A DNA stretch of 64,000 nt from Rhodeus uyekii (Eukaryota > Chordata > Actinopteri > Cypriniformes > Acheilognathidae), in NCBI GenBank assembly GCA_037043235.1, contig JAWRVZ010000138.1, forward strand, positions 456,501 through 520,500. The letters are read 5' to 3'. The notes under the pieces were generated by a model. That model worked only from the letters and a program-made list of their open reading frames with translations, searched no databases and was not told the DNA's origin. Both the position numbers and the translations under genes were made by a program. Shown piece by piece: positions 11,660-22,313 of the stretch. Positions within the stretch are counted from its first letter, which is position 1. Each line of letters opens with the position of its first letter.

Positions 11660-13840
11660 TTGGATCCCAGACTTGGGCCTGAGGGTGTTTTTGGTAAAGT
11701 GCCGAAACAGCATCTCACAGGAACAACATTTTTGTGATTTGGAATTGAAAAAACTGACTTGGCCAGACATATGGCTTTGATTTTACAGCACAAATTATTT
11801 TGTAAAATATATTTTATATAAAATAAAAGTTAGTACAGTATATTAGTACAGTACATTTGATTTAGAGTAAATTTAAGCTTCCATACATTTTTCAGTCTTT
11901 AAAAACAAGAGCAAAGTGAGGTTTAAACTGCAAAATATTCTTCAACTAAAAACATTTGACTTTATGGCACTTTCACCTCTATTCTCAAAAGAGGCTGACA
12001 GTTAAAGGGTTAAAAATGTATTTCCCACGACACAAAATTATTAATATTAACTAACGCATTTCAACACTGTCGTTTCACTAATCTGTAATGCAAGCGAGCT
12101 GATAGACAGTAACTGTCTGAAAAATTGAAAATGTAACGCTTCAGTAAACAATACTTAATGCTAGAAGTGTTATCCATCATAAAACGATGCGACTTACCTT
12201 TTATACTCATGTGTATTGATGACTTGACTGACGTCGCCGCAGGAAAGGTTTAACCCAACATTTGGGTTATTACAAAGAAAAATAACCCAATGACAACCCA
12301 GCTGTGACCCAATATGTGTAACTCAGTGTTTGGGGTTTAAAAAAACAACCCAGTGTTTAGTAATAAAAGCTCTGTAAAGAAAATGAACTGGTAAATGTCT
12401 TCTCGAGATGAAAGGCTTCAAGAATCATGTGTTTTTGTAAAGTCTTCGTCTTCTTCTGTGATTCTCGCGCAGACAGACAGCGCCCCTCCCGGGAGGAGTG
12501 AGAAGCACAGGAGCACAACATAGATCCGAATTCTCCTCTTTATCCTACACCTATAATACAACAACAACAAACTTTATTTATAAAGCACTTTAAAACTGCC
12601 GAAGTAGACCAAAGTGCTGTACAGAAAGGAAAAAATAAAAATAAAATAATAATACATAAAATAAAATAAAATGTCACAAAATGTCAACTTCAAGTGATAA
12701 AGGCCAAGGAAAAAAGGTGGGTTTTTAATATAATATAATATATATAATGTAATAATATAACATAATAATAATAATAATAACTATAATTATTATTATAATT
12801 ATAATAATAATATAATATAACACACTTGTGTCATAAACACTATTCTAAGTGGACATCCATTATAATTTCACCACATCTTTGTTTTGCATTCAACGGAGGA
12901 ACAGTTTCTCTAAAGTCCTTTCTGCTTACAGTTTCACTGAGTCATGGAAGCTCAGCAGCAGGACATTGGCCAATAAAGCGATGAAGGTAACATTAACTGT
13001 AAATTTTAAAAGTAACGCTTTATGGGTTACTTTAAAAAGTAATCTGATAAGTAACCGAGTCATTATACGAAACGGTGCCATTTGAGTCTGCAGTGTTTGA
13101 TGAGATGCAAGGTAAAAAAAAATGTGTTTCCAAAGCTCAAAGTTATTAAAGTGTTCTTGTTAACATTGTGTATGATAAAATTCTGTTTGTAAAGAGTAAT
13201 GTACTATTTTTAAGAATTTTTCATTAGTACTTAGAAAAATTCACGTGTCCGTGTTGACAAAGGTGACATTTGCATCTAAATTATCACCAAATGAGATGTG
13301 TATGTATACTTTTTAAAATTATTTTAAGGATAAAATGAGTGTTCCTTCTTACATAAGTTATATTTATTAAGATAAACATTTTTCAGATTGACTTAACACA
13401 CCGTCACACTAACTTGTTTCATCTGTAAATAATATACTGCTGCTTTAAATGACATCACAAACAAGTGGTTCCCACTTTACTTATAATGCGTTCAACACTG
13501 TTCAAGATGATCTGGAGCACGACTTACACAAAAGCACAAAACAAACATCAACGGTTAATTCATTCATCATAAATACCGGCATAAAGCATAACAAAATAAG
13601 AAGCGCATAGAATATGGCATATATATCTATAACTTTAGTAATTATTTTAAGCACCGTTTCACAAATGAATACAGTATTCGCATCCTTATGCATTTATATT
13701 TTGCAGAAATTAATCAGTCACACCGCTTGCTCTGTTACGTCAGGAAAAATAAATATAGACCCTAGTAATATTAAATATTATTAATAATTAAATAATATTA
13801 ATAATATTAAATGTATTATTCCCGCACTATGTGTATGTGT
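11660..13840. other. No gene seen; AT-rich DNA with simple repeats
   Basis: Contains a palindromic 'aacccaacatttgggtt' stretch near 12250-12350, a SINE/LINE-tail-like 'tttatttataaagcactt ... aaagtgctgtacag' near 12570-12630, and AT-rich microsatellite sequence at about 12640-12830 and 13765-13815. No coding exon was recognised. Confidence 0.5.
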
Positions 13841-13858
13841 GAATAACGTGTCCAGTCT

Positions 13859-13893
13859 GATTGGCTGCCCCGCCCTGCGTCATCGTGACGTCA
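13859..13893 (+). promoter_or_regulatory. tmem14a: tmem14a proximal promoter elements (inverted CCAAT, GC box, CRE)
   Basis: GATTGG (13859-13864), CCCCGCCC (13868-13875) and a perfect TGACGTCA (13886-13893) lie within 35 bp, about 215-250 bp upstream of the tmem14a ATG. This is the layout of a TATA-less housekeeping promoter; function is inferred. Confidence 0.55.
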
Positions 13894-14108
13894 GTTCCTC
13901 GTTCTGAACTTCAGCACAGAGTTTAGGGGCTGCTCATCAACAGCTCATGATACTGCGCATTAGTCACACATTTCTGCGATACTCGGTAATGCATTGCTCG
14001 TGATTCTTTCTGAAGCTTCGTTTGAAATGCATTGCCTTGTTGTGTTTGTAAAATGAGTTTTATTCAGTGTCTGTGCATGTGTGTGAAAGCTCAGATCTCC
14101 AGCTCAAG

Positions 14109-16540
14109 ATGGCAGTGGACTGGTGGGGCTTTGCTTATGCTGCAGCTCTTGCTCTGGGGGGATTCATGGGCTATAAAAGGAAAGGTAAGAACTGTGCTGT
14201 TGTTTTCATGCAGCTTTTAAGAGGAGGGTATGCAGCTAATGGAAAGGCAGTAGCTGGAGATGTTTGTCTTCTGCAGGAAGTGTGGTGTCATTGATTGCTG
14301 GACTCTTCTTTGGAAGTGTGTCTGCATATGGAGCGTTTCGGATATCTAATGATCCACAGGATTACTGGATCTCTTTAAGTAAGTATAAAAATCCACCCTT
14401 TTGAAGTACACAGCGTGTGTTTGCTTTGAACTTTGTTTTATTGCTCTTTTATAGTCTCTGCTGGCATACTGACAGTTGTGATGGGAATGAGATTCAGGAA
14501 ATCTGGGAAATTAATGCCCGCGGGCATCATGGCTGGACTGAGGTATGGTTTGTGTCATGTTATTGCCTTATTGCAATTTTGTTGATATAGCTATAATAAC
14601 ATGGCAGTGTTTTCTCAGCCCAGATTATCTTTAATATTTATGTACTTGTATTTAATTACTGACAGACAATGTATATGGAATTTGTATTTAATTTGTGCGG
14701 TGAAACAATATTTTCATGCAAAATTAGCGCTGCAGCTTGTCTGATATACAGTGGTATGAAAGTGTTTGCTCCCTACCTGATTTCTTTCATTATTATTTAC
14801 ATGTTTGTCACGCTTAATGTTTCAGAACATCAAACAAATTTAAATATTAGTCAAAGGTAACACAAGTAAACACAAAGTGCAGTTTTTAAAAGAAGGTTGT
14901 TATTATTAAGGGAAAACAAAATCCAAACCTTCATGGCATGTGTGAAAAAGAGTTCAATATCTCTAGTCACACCCAGGCCGGATTACTGCCACTCCCGTTC
15001 TCAATCAAGAAATCACTTAAAAAGATCAATGCATCATGCTGAGATCCAAAGAAATTCAGGAACAAATGAGAAGGAAAATAATGGAGATCTGTCAGTCTGG
15101 AAAAGGTTATAAAGCCATTTCTAAAGTTTTGGGACTCCAGTGAACCACAGTGAGAGCCATTATCCACAAATGGTGAAAACATGAAACAGTGGTGAACCTT
15201 CCCAGGAGTGGCCAACTGACCAAAATTACCCCAAAAGCGCAGCAACGACGAGAGGTCATAAAAGACCCCACAACAACACCCAAAGAACTGCAGGCCTCAG
15301 TTACGGTTAGTGTTCATGAAAGAGACAAAGGGTCTGTATGGCAGAGTTCCAAGATGAAAACCTCTGCTGAGCAAGAAGAACATTAAGGCTCGTCTCGTTT
15401 TTGCCAGAAAACATCTTGATGATCCCCAAGACTTTAGGGGAAAAATACTCTTTGAACTGAGGGAACAAAAGTTTAACTTTTTGGAAAGTGTGTCCCTTTA
15501 CATCTGGCATAAAAGTAACAGCACATTTTGGAAAATACCAACAGTAAAATATGGTGGTGGTAGTGTGATGGTCTGGGACTGTTTTGCTGCTTCAGGACCT
15601 GGAAGACTTGCTGTGATTAATGGAACCATGAATTAGGCTGTCTTCCAGAATATCCTGAAGGAGAATGTCCGGTCATCTGTTTGTGACCTCAAGCTGAGTT
15701 GAGTTTGCGTTCTGCAGCAGGACAATTATCTAAAACACACCAGCAAGTCCACCTCTGAATGGCTAATGAAAAAGACTTTGTATTGGCCTAGTCAAAGTTC
15801 TGACCTGAGTCCTATTGAGATGCTGTGGCATGACCTTTAGAAGGCAGATCATGCTCAAATGTGGTTGAATTACTACATTTCTGCAGAGATGAGTGAGCCA
15901 AAATTCATCCACAGCTGTAAAACACTCATTGCAAGTTATGCAAACGCTTGATTGCAGTTGTTGCTACTAAAGAGCCCAACCAGTGATTGGGTTTAAGTCA
16001 CTTTTACACACAGGGCCAATTAGATTGTTTTCCCTTAAAAATAACCTTCATTTAAAAAAATGTGTTGTCATTTACTAATATTTAAATTAGTTTGATCTGA
16101 ATTATTTAAGCGTGACAAACATTTCAAAAAGAAAATCAGGAAGAGGACAAACTGTTTTTCACTCCACTGTAGATATAAAGATACTTCGCATGACTATGCG
16201 TGATATTGCTCATAAATATCTTCATTCTTCAGGCCCATCATATCTTCATGAAAAAAACGGTTTCTTTATCATAGTATCTTTTCAATTGTTAAAGTTTCCA
16301 CAGTCATTGCATGTGCTGTACTTTGTTTTTTCCATTTTGTTTTATTCGTATTTTTAGATTCTGAACAATAATAAAGATATTGTTTTGATAATCTCTGATT
16401 GTAGTGCTTGAAAGATGCAAGAAGTCATATAAAGTCATGTTTTCCCCACATTGTTTGAACATGATGATCTGAGAGTTTATTCTGATAGTCTGTCTTCTGA
16501 TTTCAGCCTCCTGATGGTTTTCCGGATCGTGATCTTCTAA
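14109..16540 (+). CDS. tmem14a: Transmembrane protein 14A
   Basis: Four coding exons, 14109-14184, 14277-14378, 14455-14542 and 16507-16540, join in phase to 300 nt (99 aa), the usual size for TMEM14. The protein starts MAVDWWGFAYAAALALGG, keeps the GYKRKG turn, SLIAGLFFGSVSAYGAFRIS, and GMRFRKSGKLMPAGIMAGL, then ends SLLMVFRIVIF. Hydrophobic segments are compatible with three to four short membrane helices. Human TMEM14A is a mitochondrial/ER membrane protein reported to restrain apoptosis; TMEM14C, in the same family, supports porphyrin import. Choice of A over C rests on the C-terminal LLMVFRIV sequence and on the alpha-GST neighbour, as in human. The long third intron holds a Tc1 relic. 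The last exon carries only 11 codons and overlaps the 3' UTR of the opposite-strand GST gene. Confidence 0.9.
14749..16173 (+). pseudogene. Decayed Tc1-like transposon with transposase remnant
   Basis: Terminal inverted repeats CAGTGGTATGAAAGTGTTTG and (reverse) CAGTGGAGTGAAAAACAG..., each leading into a shared TTTGTCACGCTTAA motif, bound about 1.4 kb with TA flanks. Between about 14980 and 15960 a Tc1 transposase is readable in broken frames: HTH-like ...ISKVLGLQ, GSVMVWDCFAASGPG, LQQDN, and SQSSDLSPIEMLWHDL (the DDE-region signature). Several stops and frameshifts make it inactive. It sits in tmem14a intron 3. Confidence 0.8.
16476..16481 (-). terminator. Poly(A) signal of GST alpha gene 1
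   Basis: AATAAA on the minus strand (plus-strand tttatt), about 243 nt beyond the GST stop codon. It lies inside tmem14a intron 3. The surrounding 22-nt block (atgatctgagagtttattct plus ga) recurs exactly behind GST gene 2 at about 22160-22178, which supports a conserved role. Confidence 0.6.
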
Positions 16541-16632
16541 GAGCTCGTGGACACACACACACTTCCTGATAACATGCACTGAACAGCACAATGCTCATTT
16601 CACAATACTATATCTGTATCTTATACATTCCA

Positions 16633-16638
16633 AATAAA
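16633..16638 (+). terminator. tmem14a: Poly(A) signal of tmem14a
   Basis: AATAAA on the plus strand, 92 nt after the tmem14a stop codon, giving a short 3' UTR. It lies within the antisense 3' UTR of the GST gene. Confidence 0.6.
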
Positions 16639-16723
16639 TCTGTTCATTTTAGTATCTCACTTTTCATAGGGAAGCATGTAAATTAATGAACATAATATAA
16701 ATGAAATTTCTGTGGTGGTTCTT

Positions 16724-18912
16724 CTATTTAAAGAGGTGGCCCAACACAGCCTTGATGGTTTTCAGATACGCCTCATCAGGTGGAGGCTTTCTTAAACTGC
16801 CAGGCTGCAGGAATTTGCTGATTCTGGGCAAGGCCTTCATTCTTCCCTGAAACGCCTGTGAAATGAATGAAAGATTATTTAAAATTCATAACCATAGTTT
16901 TTTTTAGTCAATAAACTGAACCGATCATTGGAATTATCGACTTTACACATGGACTGAATTGGTCAGATCACTAAACTATTACAGTATATCCAGTGCCAGT
17001 ATTGTGTTTTTTATTTGTATTAAATATAAATTAAATAAAACTATTCTGACCAATGTTTAAATATACTGGCATATTAACAGACTTTTTTTGTAATAAATTG
17101 TACTAAAACAATAAGGGAGTCCCACTTTATATTAAGTGTCTTTAACTACTATGTACTATTAAAATTAATATTTAATGCAATGCACTTATTTCATGCATGT
17201 TTACACTGTGCTCAAATTTCAGCCTTTTTTTACAGATTTACGGATTTCAATTCTATAGCAAGCAGGAATTATGAATTTTGAATGATTTGTAAAAAATAGA
17301 GCTTAATAAAACATTTTGTATAAATATTAAAAGAACAAAATTTAGTTTATTTGTATTCATAAATCTAATTAAGAATATGAATCACGTAAACTAATTTAAA
17401 TTATTTGGTGAGACAACTCCCTAAACTTACTACAGTATATCTGACAATACTGTTTTTACTTACAAAAAGTAAATTTTAATGTTTAATAAAACTTAACATC
17501 ACTCTATTCTTTTATTTTTCTTAGAAGCTGTCCCACTTTAAATTAAGTGTATTTAACTACGATGCAAAAACATTTTAATGCATCATTTGATACGATTATG
17601 TATACACAGTACGATATTACTGTGTATACATATTTGTGCATAGCACTTATGTTTAAAAATACCTGTGAATAAATTGTGAAGCCACCCGTAAACCTGTCCT
17701 GACCTTACCAAACCCACTTCAACAGCAGCACAAGTGTAATAAGGTTACCATAAAGACACCTAATGTAAAGTTTGTATTGTTAAGCAAGTGAAGTCCAATT
17801 TTGGTGTTGATAGTCTATGTGGTAAAGTGTGGAACAGAGCACCTGGATCTTGGGAAAGGTTGACAGTATTGTTGGGAATAACTCCTGCAGCATCAGAGAG
17901 ACTTCCAGAAGGTGAACATCAGCGCGGCTCAACTGGTTTCCCACCAGGAAATTAGAGTTTGCAACACCCTGCAAAAGTCATTCCAGAAATTGCATGATTT
18001 AATTTATCCAATGTGGGTAATCATGCTTTAAAATGGGAAGAGTTAAAAATCAAAGCTATCAGAACCTTTTCAAACACGGGAAGGAAGCGCTCTTTTGCCT
18101 TTTGCTCAATATTACTGAGAGTTTTTTCTTTGTTTTCTGGTGGTGCGAAAATAGAGGCTATGATCAGGTCCATTAGATCGATGGCACCCTCTGTATACAT
18201 GTCAATCCTTCAGGACAAAAATACAGTGATGATTGCTTAGATGTGATAGAAAAACAAGGAATCTGATTTAAAATATTTGATTGTGAATCCATTTGCATTA
18301 AAAGCTGATATTTACAAAGCCCGTTCTTTAAGGTCTTTTCCATAGAGGTTGTATTTTCCAGCGATGTAGTTCAGGATAGCTCTTGACTGCACAAGCTGCA
18401 TCCCATCTATTTCAACTAAAGGCACCTGCTGAAACATCAGCGCTCCATCTACAATCAACACAAGGATCACAATATTATATAGGTTCATAAAACAGTAAGA
18501 GATGATTGATGAAGAATTTACTAAACACACCATTCACCAGTTTCTCATATTGCTCCCTTTTGGTCAAAAACACCTCCTCAAACTGTGAACACAACAGCAG
18601 AATAAAGTCAGGATTTTGATATAACATTATAATGCAAATGAGCCTGATTTTGTAATTGCAAACTAATTTAATTTTTTTGCATGCATGCAATTTCTAAAGC
18701 TGGATTTTTTGTCATATGCAAAGAAACTACTTTTTCCTACACATCCTTAGGAAACAGTTACATAGGCCTATTTGTAAATTGTAATACACATTTTGCAAAC
18801 CTGTTCAAGAGTTTATGCAACAGACCTCGACTCCAGCTGCGGCCAAAAGCCATCGGACCGACTCCATTTTCCCTCTTCCATTGAAGTAATGCAGCACAAT
18901 TTTCCCAGACAT
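16724..18912 (-). CDS. gsta: Glutathione S-transferase, alpha class (gene 1)
   Basis: Six coding exons on the minus strand: 18912-18826, 18582-18531, 18448-18316, 18207-18066, 17968-17843 and 16855-16724. They total 672 nt, or 223 aa (human GSTA1 has 222). It catalyses conjugation of glutathione to electrophiles in the cytosol. Exons 1-3 form the thioredoxin-like domain: catalytic Tyr9 in KIVLHYFNGRGKMES, then QQVPLVEIDGM and LVQSRAILNYIAGKYNLYGKD, which bind glutathione. Exons 4-6 form the helical domain, with NQLSRADVHLLE (N-capping box region) and FLQPGSLRKPPPDE near the C terminus. Position 15 is Lys where human GSTA1 has Arg. The gene is tail-to-tail with tmem14a, as in human. Intron 5 is about 1 kb; the others are 60-245 bp. 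Alpha class is clear; which fish paralogue it equals is not decided. Confidence 0.9.
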
Positions 18913-18982
18913 CTTTCCAAAACAAAGCGTCCCTTCAGAGCTCTTTTCTGTGCAGCAGACAGTGTGTGCACTGTGCAGGGGG

Positions 18983-18988
18983 TTTTAT
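18983..18988 (-). promoter_or_regulatory. TATA-like box of GST alpha gene 1
   Basis: ATAAAA on the minus strand (CACATAAAACCCCC context), about 70 bp upstream of the ATG. The same sequence occurs before GST gene 2 at 35892-35897. Confidence 0.45.
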
Positions 18989-19511
18989 GTGGGCTATTCA
19001 GGGTGTTGTGTAATGCATGGGTAGGGTTGCTTTGGGACAAAGGGCAGAAACATACTAACACACACACACACACACACATTTACACAAATATTCTAGTGAA
19101 TAAAAATGCTGATATCACTTGAGGTATTATTTACACATAATTACACTATATCCTGTTTTCTACAGTTACAGCTTTTTAAGATTGAATTAATGAAAGTAAA
19201 GGTCGAGCACCGATGGCAAAATGTTTACTTGAGCACGTATAGACTAATAATTTCGATAAAAAAGCATCCGTCATGCTAGTTTATGACATGAAATAGTCCT
19301 ATTAAACTTCACGCCCCACGCTTCACTTACTTATGTCACATTATAATTGTGACTCAGCAAAATACAATACTATCTAAAATATAATTTGTATTGTCAAACC
19401 AAATCCTAACTTTAAAATCACGCGTGTCATAACATGTACACAGTGTTTTTAACTTTACAGAAACTACAGAGCGCTTGTCCACTTTTTCGCTTTGTAATCG
19501 TGACTTGCATG

Positions 19512-19522
19512 TGACGTCAGCA
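19512..19522 (-). promoter_or_regulatory. CRE / MARE-like site upstream of GST gene 1
   Basis: On the minus strand the site reads TGCTGACGTCA, a perfect CRE core joined to a Maf half-site. It lies 600 bp upstream of the GST ATG. Alpha GST genes are often controlled by Nrf2/Maf through related elements; function here is inference. Confidence 0.3.
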
Positions 19523-19689
19523 ATACATACGCCAATAGCAGAGCTGTGTTTGCAATGCATTCTGGGAAAACCAACTATTTTAGCTCTAGAAGAGTATAAT
19601 AAGCGAATAAAACGTATATTATGCGTTCATATTGTGGTTAATACATAAATATGTGATTCCTAATGTATCAAATGTATAAAAAAATTTTT

Positions 19690-20105
19690 TTAATAATCGC
19701 AGTTTACAGACGTTACCGTCAAAAGGAACCAACGCTCAGTTCTGCCCCGTATATAGAGGACGCGCTCACAGTCTTCAGTGGATGTGAGGGCGATCTGGCT
19801 GCGACATCTGTCACCCCATTGATCGCTAGGGTTGATTCGGCTGATCTGGCTGGCTAGGCGGGTGTCCCCTTCCTCCCTCACCGCTCCATGTGTGTCCCTC
19901 CCGAAGCTCCGCGCTCGGTTGAAGAGGACATGTTCCCCCGGCGGACGAGCATCGTTGGTATAGAAGTAGCTGCACTCCCCTGCTAGAACCTCCAAACAAG
20001 CTCAAGGCCCATTTGTAGGAGAAACGTAGGGAAGTCGAGCTCCAAGACTTCAAGCACATCCAAATGAGGCACTGCATGTGGCAGTCTGCCTTTCTTTTGT
20101 ACAAA
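19690..20105. other. GC-rich unidentified segment, repeat-like
   Basis: An island of GC-rich sequence in AT-rich surroundings, open in more than one minus-strand frame, with no recognised domain. The abrupt composition change suggests an inserted element; no termini were identified. Confidence 0.3.
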
Positions 20106-20607
20106 TTTTAAAAATGTAAATTAAAGTAATAATGTAATTAAAATGTAAATGTAAATTTTTAAAATTTCTAAATATAGTTAGATATAATAGTAAAAATAAA
20201 TGTATTGAACATGACCAGGGGAACAGTTGTCTTCTGTTAAAAGTGGAATGCATACATCCTATCATGTGAGCATTATGTCCTGTGAAGAACTAAAAATGCA
20301 TGTTCCCATGCTCATATAACACTCAAACATTTGTTCATGCAAACTAAAATCTAGCTTATACACTAGGAATATAATATAACAAATTATGATAAAATAATAC
20401 AGATAAATAATAAAACTGATAATGAATACTAATAAGGAAAAAATAATACAAAGTAATACAATTTAATCTTCAAATACTTTTAAATACTTACTAAAAATAT
20501 ATATCGACTGCTTCTCTTGGATATGAGGAGAGGTTGAGTGATAGAGAAATGTGAAATTTTCTCTCTAATTTCACAATTTTTACATATCTTTAACAGTTGT
20601 TGGATTG

Positions 20608-20690
20608 TAGCTTCCCAACCTGTCAGATATAGCTTCCCAACCTTGTTGGATATAGCTTTCCAACTTGTCGGATATAGCTTTCCCCCCAGT
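20608..20690. repeat. Short imperfect tandem repeat, about 27-bp unit
   Basis: About three units of 'gatatagcttcccaacctgt' with small changes. No coding potential. Confidence 0.5.
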
Positions 20691-20699
20691 CCGTTGATT

Positions 20700-22140
20700 T
20701 GCCAAGCCAAATAAAGACGCTACTCGTAAATAAATGAAATCGGTTTAATAGAGAATCAGAAGAGCTCTGAGCTCAGGATTACTGGACCACAATGCCAAAA
20801 GCTGACATCTGGGCAGTCCAGAATGTCTTACAAGCATATGCAAACAGTTTATATATTCTTGACTCTCAGTTCATCCCTCGAGTCCACCTCTCCATACAGT
20901 GACTGTTGTCAGGTAGATTTCTTCATTGGTTACTTCATAGCAATCAGCAATCTGCACACAAGAATGCAAGAACCCCCTTTCCCCATCCCTTTCTATCTGT
21001 AACTTTTCTGGTAAACAGATAGCGTCAACAGTTACAGCCTTGGACTTTTCACCGAGTGCATTGTCCTTTGTTTTAGACAGGAAAGATTTGTTACAGAATT
21101 AAAACAGTAACTTATGTTAGAACAGAAAAGAACATGTCAATACAATTTGGAACATTTTAAACTATCATTAGAAATAAGCACGTCAACACAATTTCTAACA
21201 TTTTAAACTATATTTTCCTTCACAGTCTATGTATTTTTGTTTATTTACAATTTAATTTAAATAAATTGTTTAATCGTTCATGTCGTTCAAGTTCATGTTA
21301 AAATATTTATTTTTCTTCTAAAAGAATTAAAAATTCTTTTAGAAATTTTATTTATTTTATTTTGCAAGACTCAAGAATTACATTGTTTATTTACTTTTTT
21401 GTTTTACAAGAAACACTTTCAACATTTAGAATCGGCACACAGAACCTTTTGGAAAACAGTGGGGTGATGACATGAAATTTAGTCATGGTTTCAGTCGGTC
21501 TGCAGGTGTCGCTATTTGCACGAATAAATGCCCAGGCAAGGCACAATGCCCCCACAAGGCTGGTGTAGTTGACCATTGGATTGCAGTGGTCCGATATTTA
21601 GAGAAACAATTTATCATTTGGTTTATGTATATGGACAGACAACCTTCTAAGTTTTTGTTTGTGTTTTTTAATTTTTTTAATTTTTTTTTCTTCGTTATAA
21701 ATTAAAGCTCATTGTCTTCTGCATCATTGAGTCCCTTCATCAACCCTGACAGCTTCTGCTACGGCCATCTAGTCCCCTGACCTGAACCCTGGAGAAAACT
21801 GAAGATGAGTGTACAAAAATAGATTTTGAAGGATCTGGAGAGATTCTGAATTCTGTATAATCTGTTGTCTGGTGTTCTCAAAAACTCCTCAGGCATTATA
21901 ATAATAATAATAATAATACGTTACATTTATATAGCGCTTTTCCAGAGCTCAAAGCGCTTTACATAGTGTGTGTGGGGGGGGATCTACTCATCCTCCACCA
22001 ATAGGAGGCCAACATGTATTGGACAAAAATGATTAACAATGCAGACTTGCTTTCACATGTTTCTTTATTCACATTTACCAAGGGTGCCAGCAGTTGTGAC
22101 CAGAGCATGTGAAATCAGACTGATATGTTCAGATGTGGCG
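20700..22140. other. No gene seen; includes a SINE-tail-like fragment
   Basis: AT-rich sequence. Around 21895-21960 an ATA-repeat is followed by 'ttacatttatatagcgcttt' and its inverse 'aaagcgctttaca', a motif found at the 3' end of many fish repeats. No coding exon recognised. Confidence 0.45.
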
Positions 22141-22157
22141 TGATGATGATGATGATT

Positions 22158-22225
22158 ATGATCTGAGAGTTTATTCTGAACAGCTGCAACACTATTACTA
22201 TATCTTGTACATTCCAAATAAATCT
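22158..22225. pseudogene. Remnant of tmem14a 3' flank behind GST gene 2 (terminal exon deleted)
   Basis: The block atgatctgagagtttattct, which in the first copy precedes the tmem14a last-exon acceptor, is followed directly by 'gaacagc...acattccaaataaatct', which in the first copy follows that exon. The roughly 90 bp carrying the acceptor, the 11 last codons and the stop of tmem14a are missing. A former plus-strand AATAAA remains near 22216. Confidence 0.6.
22170..22175 (-). terminator. Poly(A) signal of GST alpha gene 2
   Basis: AATAAA on the minus strand, about 140 nt beyond the stop of GST gene 2, in the block shared with GST gene 1. Confidence 0.55.
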
Positions 22226-22313
22226 ATCAATTTGAATGTTTCAGGAAGCACATAAACGAATTAACATCATGTGAATGTTTTGAAGAATTGTTTGCTTTTT
22301 CCATGCGTTCCTT

